In this document: positions 25,582 to 38,400 of the stretch, piece after piece
Layout: the number at the start of each line of letters is the position of its first letter
How positions within the stretch are numbered: position 1 is the first letter of the stretch
Source: Pleodorina starrii
Taxonomy: Eukaryota; Chlorophyta; Chlorophyceae; Chlamydomonadales; Volvocaceae
Assembly (NCBI GenBank): GCA_030267565.1
Contig: BRXU01000002.1
Location: 7,693,001 to 7,757,000 of the forward strand
DNA: 64,000 bases
Direction of reading: 5' to 3'
Made by a program: the position numbers and the translations under genes
The notes under the pieces: generated by a model
What the model was told of the DNA's origin: nothing
Seen by the model: the letters and a program-made list of their open reading frames with translations, nothing else
Database searches by the model: none

Positions 25582-26636
25582 TAGGGCTGGCAAAAATATT
25601 TTTCCGAGGACGTATAGTAATATGTAGTACTACATAGTACTATATATAGTAAATAGTAATAGATTACTATTTACTCCTGGGAACAATCTCTTGGGCAGGG
25701 GTCCCGTCCACCCACCCGTTTTGGCTCAAAATAACACCATTGGAATCCTCTTTATTAATGCTTCCTAAATATAATTTTACTTCCTGGAAGGGAGCCTTCT
25801 GGGGCACTTTATAGCTCATTAAGAGTCGGATACCCGTGGTAGTCCCCCGTCCAGTCCGCAAGGAAGTGCCAGACACACCTCCGACTGACCCCGAAATGTC
25901 GCGAGCAGCTCATGCCAAACACAAAGCACCTCACCACTCGTTGTCACACAGCCGAAACCCACAATAACCCGAACTTCCCCACCAAAACTCCACCTAATCC
26001 ACGGCAAACTCCACCATATCCACGGCAAATGCCACCAAATCCCCTGCAAACGCCACCAAATACGTCCGAGGCACGGCGCCGCTTCGTCACCGTCTGCTGG
26101 GCCGCCTCACTGCCGGTCGTGGTGCTCGGTCGGGCAGCTGACCTCGATTCAATTCAGCTTGCTTGACCTCGCCGTCGACCCACTCTTCTGTAAAATTCTC
26201 ACACAGGCTACCGGTCTTTGCGTTCGCCTTTTGGTTTTTCAGCTTATCATATTGCTTCCTACGCGCAGCAGCGACTTCATCTGGCACATCATGACCAGGT
26301 TGCAGGCCCTATTTTCGCTGGGTCTGCCCTCAGAGGCATTGCAACAACTAAAAGGCTGCACAGTCGATGAGCTGCCTGTCGTTACACACTCTAAGATTTC
26401 CGAATTCGAAGTATAAGACAGCGGTGGCCGACCTGCCGGTTGCCACATATAGTAAAACGTACTATTTCATTCGGGGTCCCGATAGTACTACATAGTACTA
26501 TGTTATAGTATACTATAATACTCTGTACGGCTGTCGTAAATAGTGCCATTTCTCGGCCAACAACTAGGAAATAGTCTTATAATAGTACTATACTATACTA
26601 CTACTATTTTTTAGTATAGTATGCCGGCCAACCCTA
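25582..26636. mobile_element. hAT-like DNA transposon relic (1.06 kb)
   Basis: The ends are TAGGGCTGGC (25582-25591) and the inverse of TAGGGTTGGC (26627-26636), the TAGGGNTGGC style of hAT elements. Both subterminal regions hold the same palindromic word TAGTACTACATAGTACTA (25625-25642 and 26483-26500) amid TAGTA-rich DNA, typical of transposase-binding subterminal repeats. No clear 8-bp duplication was found. Interior - frames (26287-26087 with ARRKQYDKLKNQKANAK; 25876-25667) are unrecognised and may be transposase remnants or captured sequence. Confidence 0.6.
25991..26053. repeat. 21-bp tandem repeat, three units
   Basis: Units start CACCTAATCC, CACCATATCC and CACCAAATCC, each 21 bp, within the hAT-like element. 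Confidence 0.7.
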
Positions 26637-27016
26637 TACACGAGGCATTAGCCGAAGCACACGAGACGAGTGCAGTTCGCATCTCCCGGATGCATGCGTG
26701 CGTCCGTAGATCTTTACAGTGCCTTGCCTTGACAGTGACTACGTAGGGGCTGTATCCACCAGCCGCCCAAGCCACCCAAGCTTCTGCCCGGTCACTGTCA
26801 CCACAAATCAAGCCCGGGACACATCGAAAGCCAACCAGCTGCACAGCTTGAACGTTGGGGAGCCCCCGTGCCTCCCCACAAGGCCAATGTGCCTCGTGAT
26901 GGCCGACCGCACAGCAGGCACCTAACCCCCTCCCCCCCCGAGACGCCGAACGCATCCAACTCACCGCCGAATGGTCTCGGAGCTTTCCGCCCTCAGCGGG
27001 TACGGCGCCCGCACCG
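26637..27016. other. Unassigned DNA downstream of the hypothetical gene
   Basis: It could hold the last exon or 3' UTR of the - strand gene at 27.0-28.3 kb. No domain is recognised. Confidence 0.3.
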
Positions 27017-28293
27017 TCACCCGGCTCTCGAGCTCGCGGGGGGCCATCGTCGCCCTGCCTTGGCTGCTCGGCAGCGGCCTGGATGGGCGGGTGGGGCGCA
27101 AAGGTGCGGGGACGTGAGGGCTGATTCGGGGAGGGGCGTGCGAGGGCGCGAGGCGTCGCCAGCCTCCTTGGCGTCCGCCTGCGTAGTATCAAGGGGTGCC
27201 CCCGCCCACTGATGCAGCCCAGTCTCGCCTGCTGTTTTTTGTTGGGGGGTTGGGTAGCAGTGAGATGAACCAACGTCATTGCCGGGGCACAAGAAGTCTC
27301 CCTACCGGTGCAGTGTGAATCACGGTAACATGTTCATGCAAGGGACATCCCTAAAACACTCGACCCCAACGCCCACATGTATGTGTGACCTGCGACGCCG
27401 CGATGGGGGGAATGTGTGTCTTCACAAGGGGCGCAAGTTTACCCCCAAGATGAACACAGAAACCCACCTCATCCGCCAGAGGGCTTTCGTCCACGTGCGA
27501 TGTCGACTCGGTAGGTGATGTTGGCGTGTCGAGCTCGATGCTGGCCCCCATGCCGCCATTGACTTTTCCAGGCCCCTGTGTTGGAAGGCTGCTGGCAGCA
27601 GCGAGCGAGCCCATATTGGGTTGGCCAAGCGACGGCTCTGGTGGCGTCCTGAGGTCCTGCAAATCATGGAGGGCATTCACGGCAGTTACGCGATAAAACA
27701 TGCAAACAGGTGACCGGCACACGGCACACCTTGGCTTTCTTGACCCAGGGGGCGCGCGGCCAGTGCCCGTCTTGGCTGTACCACCCAACAGTGCCTTCCT
27801 TGGGAGCCTTCATCTCGGCCTCCTTCAGCACGCGCTCCAGCGTTTGCTCCGCCGTCATCGCTGGCCAAGTCCGCATTTCCTCATCGACAGCATTGCCTCC
27901 GCCCTTATGGAGGTAGGCCCGGAGGGTATCGACAGTTGCAGTGGAGCCCAGGAGCTGCATAAAGGCCTTGCTCTCCTGCTTGTTGGAAAACGGACCCGCA
28001 CTCGATTGACTCTGAAAGATTAGTTTCCCGCCAAAGCTGTTATACGTCATCGAGCTCACCACCTTCCCATGGTCGTTCAACTTTGTAAACTGAAGGCGAA
28101 AAAGCGACGCTGCCAAGGCTTGCTTTGGCGCAAGAGCTCTCCAGCCGTCTACAATCAACTCGTCTCCGGGTTTGCACTCGCTGATATAACAGCCAATGCG
28201 GTAGACACCAATCGTAATGTTGATTTGAAGTTTGCCAAGGCGACTGAAGTCCTTTTGAGCACCGTGCACTAGAGACTCGAATATGGCTGCCAT
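27017..28293 (-). CDS. Hypothetical protein, at least two exons
   Basis: Exon 1 (28293-27730, 188 codons) starts MAAIFESLVHGAQKDFSRLG and ends KKAK before GTGTGC. Exon 2 (27656-27468, 63 codons) begins DLRTPPEPSLG after a TTTGCAG acceptor and ends LADE before GTGGGT. Both junctions are phase 0. A proline/alanine-rich third exon from about 27231 to 27017 is possible but its frame is uncertain. Exon 1 contains KPGDELIVDGW, a beta-rich stretch (KLNDHGKVVSSMTYNSFGGK) and WYSQDGHWPRAPW. I recognise no family. No signal peptide or membrane segment is seen. Confidence 0.5.
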
Positions 28294-30024
28294 TGAACGC
28301 TGTTATGACCCGGCTAGCGCTTCAGTATCATTGTCCTCGTTCGCCTAGGGAATATTTCGGGAGCTAGCCTTACGTTTCCGGGATGTTCAGTCTTCTGTGG
28401 AACCATGTCGTACACTCTGGGAAAACGACAGTCACGACCTGGTCTAGACTCCGTAAAATGGGGTGCCTTTCCTCCGTGAAGTAACCTCACGTAAAGTAAT
28501 CTCCGTAAAGTGTGTCCGTAGGGTCTCCGTAATATCACAACCTGCAGTACTAGCTTAGATAGGCCTTGGACCTGTCGCCGTGCCTACCCATCTAATGACA
28601 TGCGAACGTACAGCGGTGCGCGTCGGGTGACTGTATTGTGCCGAATTCATGACAACAACAAACAACAAAGTCAACTGATATTCTGCCGTTACCTTTCACT
28701 TGTCTCCTGTGACATGCCCGGCCAACCGTATTTTACGGGAAAATAAAATTAACCTAAAAAGTAAAAGTCAGTGCATAACACTACCTTGGGTTCACAAGCA
28801 TTGATCTACCTTTCATAACAATATATCATTTATTTTTCTGCGGAAAGATGGTATGTGTTTTGGCTGGCTCCCCAAACTCCGTAAACTACAGAAAGGGAAG
28901 CTTACGGCAGGAGGGTGGGGAAGAAATATTTTTTTCAGTATGCCTACTTTTTAGGTCGGCCGACCCCTGACCACCACCCACCCCCACCACCCACCCCCCT
29001 TTTTGGAATTTCGTGTTTGACACGTGCTTTTCGGGTTCTTTACGCATTGTTGTATCCATTTTCGCCTTCAAAGACATAGAAGCGACGTCCTAGCGACAGA
29101 AACGGACCGCCCGGAAGGTTTTCCCTGCCCTATGTCCGTTGGGTTCCACCATTGCCCAAGTTCAAGTTGCACGACCGAGTCGGTCAGCCTGCTGGTTGTT
29201 GCTTCGCTAGTAGATGGTTGTGAGCTCTGCAGCAAACTGCTAGTGCACTGAGACCTAGTCTGCACCATTGTGAAATGGCATTGCCCGCCAACTCGGCTTA
29301 ACTCGGTATAAAAATGGTCTGTCTTGCTGTATTATGTGCGGAATTGATAGAACTAGGTATCATGCAGCTGTTTCCGTTGAAATAAAGCCGAAATTCGCTT
29401 TCAGAAAAAAGTTGGAAGTTTGACCGCCCCGAGACCCCCACCCCCACCCACCCTCAGGAGAACCCCTCAAATGTGGGGTTTCTAAGTGAATTTGGGATCT
29501 TTAACGTGTCATTTATCCATATTTCAACATTTGGGAACGGGTTGGGGCATACTGTCAAAAGTTATTTTCTTCCCTCCCTCCTGCTTACGGCGTCCAAACT
29601 GCACTTAACGGAGGAAAAAACATTACAGAGAAAATCCTTTCCCAGAGTGGTACTCGTTTGAGCCCCCACTAGTACGACAGGGTCCCCTCCTAAGGTATAG
29701 TTCACATTTGAGGCAGAAAATGGTGATGCCGTAATTCTATGTGGCAGAAAGTGTTAAAAGACTCAGTACGACAGCGACTTTCTGGCACGTTTATTTTGTA
29801 AGACTTGAGGTGGCTGGGGTCGCCCATCCAGCGCTCGTAACGGCACATTTTTACCCCCTCCAGCCATCGTCGGAGTTTGATCCGTTTCCGCCTGTGTTGT
29901 TGGGCTATTGAGGTTAACCGCCCGAATGGTAGAACGAGAGCGGATCGTGTTTGCCCTAGCTATGTGTAGTACCGGTGCGGTTGAAGACGAGTGCCAAGTT
30001 TTTCTGGAGTGTCCTGCTTAGGAC
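28294..30024. other. Intergenic, no gene recognised
   Basis: It holds CCACCC-rich tracts at 28970-29000 and 29435-29455. A 66-codon - frame at 29268 begins MVQTRSQ, which recalls Ty3/gypsy Gag starts, but nothing else of such an element is visible. Confidence 0.35.
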
Positions 30025-30544
30025 GTGTTCACATGTGGGCGAAACCGAGGTCGGATTGAAAGTCGGCTTCGGGGCGTCCCAGCGAATCCTGTTCACAGGT
30101 GTGACAGTGCCAGGAGAAGCACTGAGCCCGCTCCCCATCCACACCCCACGGGATCCTGTGATTTTTAGAAAGGGTAGTTCATAACTTTTATCCACTATTC
30201 AATATTTCATCACCAGGCTTGTACATGCATCGCGGCGGAAAGTTTCATTGGCGGCTTAAAAAGTCGGCTCGCACTATTCGTAAACCTAATTACCTAATTA
30301 CCTAAATACCTAATTACCTAATTACAATTACATTAGAATAATTTTACATTTTAGACGCAGGTTTGAGAATTGGTTCTTTGAAAGACATTGTTTCCAATCC
30401 AAAACAGGCGATTCCAGGCGAAACCGGCCCAAGCGGCCCCCCCAGACCCGGATTGGGACGTATTGGGACGGATTCGACCCGGATTGGCACCAATCCAAGG
30501 TCGGCTTCGCACGAATCCACCCGGATTCGCTCACATGTGAACAC
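30025..30544. mobile_element. 520-bp inverted-repeat element (MITE-like)
   Basis: GTGTTCACATGTGGGCGAA at 30025-30043 matches the inverse of 30526-30544 with one mismatch. The interior includes a (TAATTACC)-like run at about 30286-30320 and no ORF. No target duplication could be confirmed, so the superfamily is open. Confidence 0.55.
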
Positions 30545-30763
30545 AGCCTTATGAAGGCATACGCCAGAATTTGCAGCTGTCGGATGCGTTGCCTAATGGT
30601 AACATGTGCGCTGTCATGACTCTACGTACGGGATCAGCGTTTGATTGCTAAAGCGCTCCACGAGATGCGTCGGTTGCGAAGGTTGCGAAGTCTGAGTAAT
30701 GGCATACCAGTTTAACTTGGTTGCTTGCAAGCACACGTGTGGATGAAAACAGGGAATCCGAGT

Positions 30764-30829
30764 TACCGATTTTGGTTCTAAGAACCAAAAGAGGTTTACC
30801 GATTTTGGTTCTAAGAACCAAAAGAGGTT
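30764..30829. repeat. 33-bp palindromic unit, two tandem copies
   Basis: Each unit contains a perfect inverted repeat TTTTGGTTCT-A-AGAACCAAAA. The two copies (30764-30796 and 30797-30829) are identical. Confidence 0.85.
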
Positions 30830-31056
30830 TATGTCCCTGGGTACAGGCGTGGGACCCGCCGTACATGGGACCCGTACATGGGACCCGTATAGCGGTAAAA
30901 AGCAGTAGCAGGAAGGTACGCGCAACGCGAAAGGGCGTCGGATGTGCCCACTGCACACCTCCGACTGCCCGTGATGAGAGGGAACAGGATGAGGAATATT
31001 AAGTAGCTTGGCAGTAGACATGGTGTGGTTTATATGGAGTGGATTATATTCGCAGA

Positions 31057-31215
31057 GCAGGCTGACTTGCAAATAGAAGGGCAGCGGAACTGTTTGCGAG
31101 GGTCGCGACGACGTGCACTTGCCGCCGACGAGAGTGCACAGGCTTCACTACCGAGGTATTAGCCATAGAGGAGGCTTGATAAATTTAACATTAGGACAGG
31201 GAATGTAGCAGTCCC
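31057..31215. repeat. Dispersed ~160-bp repeat, copy 1
   Basis: It shares GCAGGCTGACTTGC, GGAACTGTTTGCGAGGGTCG and ATTAGGACAGGGAATGTAG with 54811-54967. It lies just outside the left terminus of the YR retroelement. Origin unknown. Confidence 0.7.
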
Positions 31216-31248
31216 CTAGGTTGCCGACTTGGTTGTGGTCGCGGGAAG

Positions 31249-31439
31249 AATGCACGAATGTTTATTTGCTCGGCCAGTCGTACGGTACGGCGGACTGGAT
31301 GCCAAGCGAAACAGGGGACTCGGGGCCTGGGAATGGACTCACTGATTGCCGGTATATGTTATATTAGTATCGGCGCGTCGCACACGCCGATAATAGGCCA
31401 GCCGATCAGGCGAGAGCCTTTGGAGGGCATTTAATAACG
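31249..31439 (+). repeat. Split direct repeat B' (left terminus)
   Basis: About 190 bp, from AATGCAC to CATTTAATAACG, near-identical to 40605-40794. The sequence to its left is unrelated to segment A, as expected at an element terminus. Confidence 0.8.
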
Positions 31440-32430
31440 AGGATTACCACAACTACATTTACATCTATAAATATACCTTTAAGAATTTCAGTATTAATTT
31501 TCACAGACCTTCACAAGGCGGACTTCAGGACGATGGCTCTCAGTCAACCAAAACTTGGACCAGGCCGAGTCAACATGGTCAGCGGGGAGCCTGCAATTTC
31601 TCCAAATACGTAACAAGGTATATTTCAAGCTTTCCGCAATTGGCCGCTGCGCGGTGTGTATGGGGTCGGGGAGAACCGTCGCGACTTGCGCGGCAGAAAT
31701 CGGGGCCTCCTAGTAAGCCGGGGCGGCATGCGAGACGCCACAGGCTAGCTGCTGGTGCGGCTTCCGCTCGTGCTAACAACCGCCGGCCGTTCACAGGCCG
31801 ATTGCGAAGGCTATGGCTGGCTCGTCGGCGCAGGTCCGGTATCACCGGCCCCGGGGCGTCGGTTGAAAGCCAAGGGACGGCCCGCCGTGATGGCATCCGC
31901 GCCTAAAGCGGCGGGGATGGAATTTAGGCGCGAAGGAAGGGGGTTGAGGGCTACAGGTCATGAATCCGGGTTGGAAATACCGGAATGCCATAACGCGCCC
32001 GGCGGCTTTCAGCGGCAGGGGATTGCGGCGGCTCGGACACTAGCCGGCGAATTGCGGGCGCGGGCCGTCGTAGCTTCCCTAGTCATTAGGCGCTGCATGC
32101 GAGCCGCCACCAGCTAGCTGTCTGCTTCGCTTGGTTTCCTGCCCCCGCTAACCACCGCCTTGCCATGCCTAGGCCGACCTCGAAGACTTTGACTGGGACG
32201 GCGACAGCTTTAAGAATGGGGCGAGGGCCGCGAGGAGCTGTTTCCTGACTCGAGCGACGGTGGAGGAGGAGAGATAATGCGCCCCAACGGCAGCAAGCCC
32301 CAGGGGGATTCGGACGAGGAGAGAATGCCGCCAGACGACTCGGCCTCGGTGAGCCTCAGTGCCAGGGGACACGGGTAGCGGGGACTTTGGCGCCGTGCGA
32401 TCCTCCTCAATCCGGTATTACACTTGCGCG
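31440..32430 (+). other. Internal region of the YR element, possible gag remnant
   Basis: GC-rich DNA with short open frames. An acidic stretch (DLEDFDWDGDSF) at about 32175 and DSDEERMPPDDSASV at about 32310 could be exon-like or gag-like. A 22-bp word beginning GGCCGCTGCGCGGTG at about 31646 recurs at 40471, just left of segment A. No domain identified. Confidence 0.3.
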
Positions 32431-35400
32431 GGATTACGCTGCATGGAGCCCTGCGGGCGGGGCGGGGGCGGCAGCCGACGCCTCCGGCCCCAAACTCGCG
32501 CAGTTAGTTGCGTAGGCCCCACGGTTATGCACGCGCCTGGCACCCAGGCCTCAAGTTTGCTCTGGCACCCAGGTCTCGCGCTCACACCGCATATTGCGAA
32601 TTGCAAAGGCCCTGTGTGTAAGACGGGCCTGTGGATGGCATAAGCCCCTGCGGGTAGGACGGGCCTGCACCCGGCACCCAGGCCTCGCGCTCACGCTGCT
32701 AATTGCATTGGCCCCTGCGGGTACGCCGGACATGCGCCCGGCACCCAGGCCTCGCGCTCACGCTGCTAATTGCATTGGCCCCTGCGGGTACGCCGGACAT
32801 GCGCCCGGCACCCAGGCCTCGCGCTCACGCTGCTAGTTGCATTTGCCCCTGTGGGTACGCCGGACATGCGCCCGGCACCCAGGCCTCGCGCTCACTCTGC
32901 TAATTGCGTTGACCCTGCGGTTGGTAGGGCAGGCGCCCGGCACCCAGGCCTCGCGCTCACGTTGCTAATTGAATCAGCCCCTGCGGTTGGTAGGGCATGC
33001 GCCATGCGCCCAGGCCTCGCGCTCACGCTGCTAATTGCATTGGCCCCTGCGGGTACGCCGGACATGCGCCCGGCACCCAGGCCTCACGCTCACGCTGCTA
33101 ATTGCATTGGCCCCTGCGGGTACGCCGGACATGCGCCCGGCACCCAGGCCTCGCGCTCACGCTGCTAATTGCATTGGCCCCTGCGGGTACGCCGGACATG
33201 CGCCCGGCACCCAGGCCTCGCGCTCACGCTGCTAGTTGCATTTGCCGCTGTGGGTACGCCGGACATGCGCCCGGCACCCAGGCCTCGCGCTCACTCTGCT
33301 AATTGCGTTGACCCTGCGGTTGGTAGGGCAGGCGCCCGGCACCCAGGCCTCGCGCTCACGTTGCTAATTGAATCAGCCCCTGCGGTTGGTAGGGCATGCG
33401 CCATGCGCCCAGGCCTCGCGCTCACGCTGCTAATTGCATTGGCCCCTGCGGGTACGCCGGACATGCGCCCGGCACCCAGGCCTCACGCTCACGCTGCTAA
33501 TTGCATTGGCCCCTGCGGGTACGCCGGACATGCGCCCGGCACCCAGGCCTCGCGCTCACGCTGCTAATTGCATTGGCCCCTGCGGGTACGCCGGACATGC
33601 GCCCGGCACCCAGGCCTCGCGCTCACGCTGCTAATTGCATTGGCCCCTGCGGGTACGCCGGACATGCGCCCGGCACCCAGGCCTCGCGCTCACGCTGCTA
33701 GTTGCATTGGCCCCTGCGGGTACGCCGGACATGCGCCCGGCACCCAGGCCTCGCGCTCACGCTGCTAATTGCATTGGCCCCTGCGGGTACGCCGGACATG
33801 CGCCCGGCACCCAGGCCTCGCGCTCACGCTGCTAGTTGCATTGGCCCCTGCGGGTACGCCGGACATGCGCCCGGCACCCAGGCCTCGCGCTCACGTTGCT
33901 TATTGCGTTGGCCCTGCGGTTGGTAGGGCAGGCGCCCGGCACCCAGGCCTCGCGCTCACGTTGCTAATTGCATCAGCCCCTGCGGTTGGTAGGGCATGCG
34001 CCATGCGCCCAGGCCTCGCGCTCACGCTGCTAATTGCATTGGCCCCTGCATTTGGTAGGGCAGGCGCCCGGCACCCAGGCCTCGCGCTCACGCTGCCAAT
34101 TGCATCAGCTCCTGCATTTGGTAGGGCAGGCGCCCGGCACCCAGGCCTCGCGCTCACGCTGCTAATTGCATTGCCCCCTGCGGGTGGTTCGGCATGTGCC
34201 CGGCACCCAGGCCTCGCGCTCACGCTGCTAATTGCGTTGGCCCTGCGGTTGGTAGGGCAGGCGCCCGGCACCCAGGCCTCGCGCTCACGCTGCTAATTGC
34301 ATCAGCTCCTGCATTTGGTAGGGCAGGCGCCCGGCACCCAGGCCTCGCGCTCACGCTGCTAGTTGCATTGGCCCCTGCAGGTTGGCAGGGCATGCGCCCG
34401 GCGCCCAGGCCTCGCGCTCACGTTGCTAATTGCATCAGCCCCTGCGGTTGGTAGGGCATGCGCCATGCGCCCAGGCCTCGCGCTCACGCTGCTAATTGCA
34501 TTGGCCCCTGCATTTGGTAGGGCAGGCGCCCGGCACCCAGGCCTCGCGCTCACGCTGCCAATTGCATCAGCTCCTGCGGTTGGTAGGGCATGCGCCATGC
34601 GCCCAGGCCTCGCGCTCACGCTGCTAATTGCATTGGCCCCTGCATTTGGTAGGGCAGGCGCCCGGCACCCAGGCCTCGCGCTCACGCTGCCAATTGCATC
34701 AGCTCCTGCATTTGGTAGGGCAGGCGCCCGGCACCCAGGCCTCGCGCTCACGCTGCTAATTGCATTGCCCCCTGCGGGTGGTTCGGCATGTGCCCGGCAC
34801 CCAGGCCTCGCGCTCACGCTGCTAATTGCGTTGGCCCTGCGGTTGGTAGGGCAGGCGCCCGGCACCCAGGCCTCGCGCTCACGCTGCTAATTGCATCAGC
34901 TCCTGCATTTGGTAGGGCAGGCGCCCGGCACCCAGGCCTCGCGCTCACGCTGCTAGTTGCATTGGCCCCTGCAGGTTGGCAGGGCATGCGCCATGCGCCC
35001 AGGCCTCGCGCTCACGCTGCTAATTGCATTGGCCCCTGCGGGTACGCCGGACATGCGCCCGGCACCCAGGCCTCACGCTCACGCTGCTAATTGCATTGGC
35101 CCCTGCGGGTACGCCGGACATGCGCCCGGCACCCAGGCCTCGCGCTCACGCTGCTAATTGCATTGGCCCCTGCGGGTACGCCGGACATGCGCCCGGCACC
35201 CAGGCCTCGCGCTCACGCTGCTAGTTGCATTTGCCGCTGTGGGTACGCCGGACATGCGCCCGGCACCCAGGCCTCGCGCTCACTCTGCTAATTGCGTTGA
35301 CCCTGCGGTTGGTAGGGCAGGCGCCCGGCACCCAGGCCTCGCGCTCACGTTGCTAATTGAATCAGCCCCTGCGGTTGGTAGGGCATGCGCCATGCGCCCA

Positions 35401-38400
35401 GGCCTCGCGCTCACGCTGCTAATTGCATTGGCCCCTGCGGGTACGCCGGACATGCGCCCGGCACCCAGGCCTCACGCTCACGCTGCTAATTGCATTGGCC
35501 CCTGCGGGTACGCCGGACATGCGCCCGGCACCCAGGCCTCGCGCTCACGCTGCTAATTGCATTGGCCCCTGCGGGTACGCCGGACATGCGCCCGGCACCC
35601 AGGCCTCGCGCTCACGCTGCTAATTGCATTGGCCCCTGCGGGTACGCCGGACATGCGCCCGGCACCCAGGCCTCGCGCTCACGCTGCTAGTTGCATTGGC
35701 CCCTGCGGGTACGCCGGACATGCGCCCGGCACCCAGGCCTCGCGCTCACGCTGCTAATTGCATTGGCCCCTGCGGGTACGCCGGACATGCGCCCGGCACC
35801 CAGGCCTCGCGCTCACGCTGCTAGTTGCATTGGCCCCTGCGGGTACGCCGGACATGCGCCCGGCACCCAGGCCTCGCGCTCACGTTGCTTATTGCGTTGG
35901 CCCTGCGGTTGGTAGGGCAGGCGCCCGGCACCCAGGCCTCGCGCTCACGTTGCTAATTGCATCAGCCCCTGCGGTTGGTAGGGCATGCGCCATGCGCCCA
36001 GGCCTCGCGCTCACGCTGCTAATTGCATTGGCCCCTGCATTTGGTAGGGCAGGCGCCCGGCACCCAGGCCTCGCGCTCACGCTGCCAATTGCATCAGCTC
36101 CTGCATTTGGTAGGGCAGGCGCCCGGCACCCAGGCCTCGCGCTCACGCTGCTAATTGCATTGCCCCCTGCGGGTGGTTCGGCATGTGCCCGGCACCCAGG
36201 CCTCGCGCTCACGCTGCTAATTGCGTTGGCCCTGCGGTTGGTAGGGCAGGCGCCCGGCACCCAGGCCTCGCGCTCACGCTGCTAATTGCATCAGCTCCTG
36301 CATTTGGTAGGGCAGGCGCCCGGCACCCAGGCCTCGCGCTCACGCTGCTAGTTGCATTGGCCCCTGCAGGTTGGCAGGGCATGCGCCCGGCGCCCAGGCC
36401 TCGCGCTCACGTTGCTAATTGCGTTGGCCCCTGCATTTGGTAGGGCAGGCGCCCGGCACCCAGGCCTCGCGCTCACGCTGCTAATTGCATTGGCCCCTGC
36501 GGTTGGTAGGGCATGCGCCATGCGCCCAGGCCTCGCGCTCACGCTGCTAATTGCATTGGCCCCTGCGGGTACGCCGGACATGCGCCCGGCACCCAGGCCT
36601 CGCGCTCACGCTGCTAATTGCGTTGGCCCCTGCAGGTTGGCAGGGCAGGCGCCCGGCACCCAGGCCTCGCGCTCACGCTGCTAATTGCATTGGCCCCTGC
36701 GGGTACGCCGGACATGCGCCCGGCACCCAGGCCTCACGCTCACGCTGCTAATTGCATTGGCCCCTGCGGGTACGCCGGACATGCGCCCGGCACCCAGGCC
36801 TCGCGCTCACGCTGCTAATTGCATTGGCCCCTGCGGGTACGCCGGACATGCGCCCGGCACCCAGGCCTCGCGCTCACGCTGCTAATTGCATTGGCCCCTG
36901 CGGGTACGCCGGACATGCGCCCGGCACCCAGGCCTCGCGCTCACGCTGCTAGTTGCATTGGCCCCTGCGGGTACGCCGGACATGCGCCCGGCACCCAGGC
37001 CTCGCGCTCACGCTGCTAATTGCATTGGCCCCTGCGGGTACGCCGGACATGCGCCCGGCACCCAGGCCTCGCGCTCACGCTGCTAATTGCATTGGCCCCT
37101 GCGGGTACGCCGGACATGCGCCCGGCACCCAGGCCTCGCGCTCACTCTGCTAATTGCGTTGGCCCTGCGGTTGGTAGGGCAGGCGCCCGGCACCCAGGCC
37201 TCGCGCTCACGTTGCTAATTGCATCAGCCCCTGCGGTTGGTAGGGCATGCGCCATGCGCCCAGGCCTCGCGCTCACGCTGCTAATTGCATTGGCCCCTGC
37301 GGGTACGCCGGACATGCGCCCGGCACCCAGGCCTCACGCTCACGCTGCTAATTGCATTGGCCCCTGCGGGTACGCCGGACATGCGCCCGGCACCCAGGCC
37401 TCGCGCTCACGCTGCTAATTGCATTGGCCCCTGCGGGTACGCCGGACATGCGCCCGGCACCCAGGCCTCGCGCTCACGCTGCTAATTGCATTGGCCCCTG
37501 CGGGTACGCCGGACATGCGCCCGGCACCCAGGCCTCGCGCTCACGCTGCTAGTTGCATTGGCCCCTGTGGGTACGCCGGACATGCGCCCGGCACCCAGGC
37601 CTCGCGCTCACGCTGCTAATTGCATTGGCCCCTGCGGGTACGCCGGACATGCGCCCGGCACCCAGGCCTCGCGCTCACGTTGCTTATTGCGTTGGCCCTG
37701 CGGTTGGTAGGGCAGGCGCCCGGCACCCAGGCCTCGCCCTCACGTTGCTAATTGCATCAGCCCCTGCGGTTGGTAGGGCATGCGCCATGCGCCCAGGCCT
37801 CGCGCTCACGCTGCTAATTGCATTGGCCCCTGCATTTGGTAGGGCAGGCGCCCGGCACCCAGGCCTCGCGCTAATGCTGCCAATTGCATCAGCTCCTGCA
37901 TTTGGTAGGGCAGGCGCCCGGCACCCAGGCCTCGCGCTCACGCTGCTAATTGCATTGCCCCCTGCGGGTGGTTCGGCATGTGCCCGGCACCCAGGCCTCG
38001 CGCTCACGCTGCTAATTGCGTTGGCCCTGCGGTTGGTAGGGCAGGCGCCCGGCACCCAGGCCTCGCGCTCACGCTGCTAATTGCATCAGCTCCTGCATTT
38101 GGTAGGGCAGGCGCCCGGCACCCAGGCCTCGCGCTCACGCTGCTAGTTGCATTGGCCCCTGCAGGTTGGCAGGGCATGCGCCCGGCGCCCAGGCCTCGCG
38201 CTCACTCTGCTAATTGCGTTGGCCCTGCGGTTGGTAGGGCAGGCGCCCGGCACCCAGGCCTCGCGCTCACGTTGCTAATTGCATCAGCCCCTGCGGTTGG
38301 TAGGGCATGCGCCCGGCACCCAGGCCTCGCGCTCACGCTGCTAATTGCATTGGCCCCTGCAGGTTGGCAGGGCATGCGCCCGGCACCCGGGCTGCTGCTG

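Noticed and set aside
25582..26636. Simple insertion of the hAT-like element into oxidase copy 2 flank
   Set aside because: Sequence right of the element does not resume the oxidase upstream flank seen in copies 1 and 3, and no 8-bp duplication was found.
29068..29268. Ty3/gypsy Gag start (MVQTRSQ)
   Set aside because: Only a seven-residue resemblance; no zinc knuckle, protease, RT or LTRs nearby.
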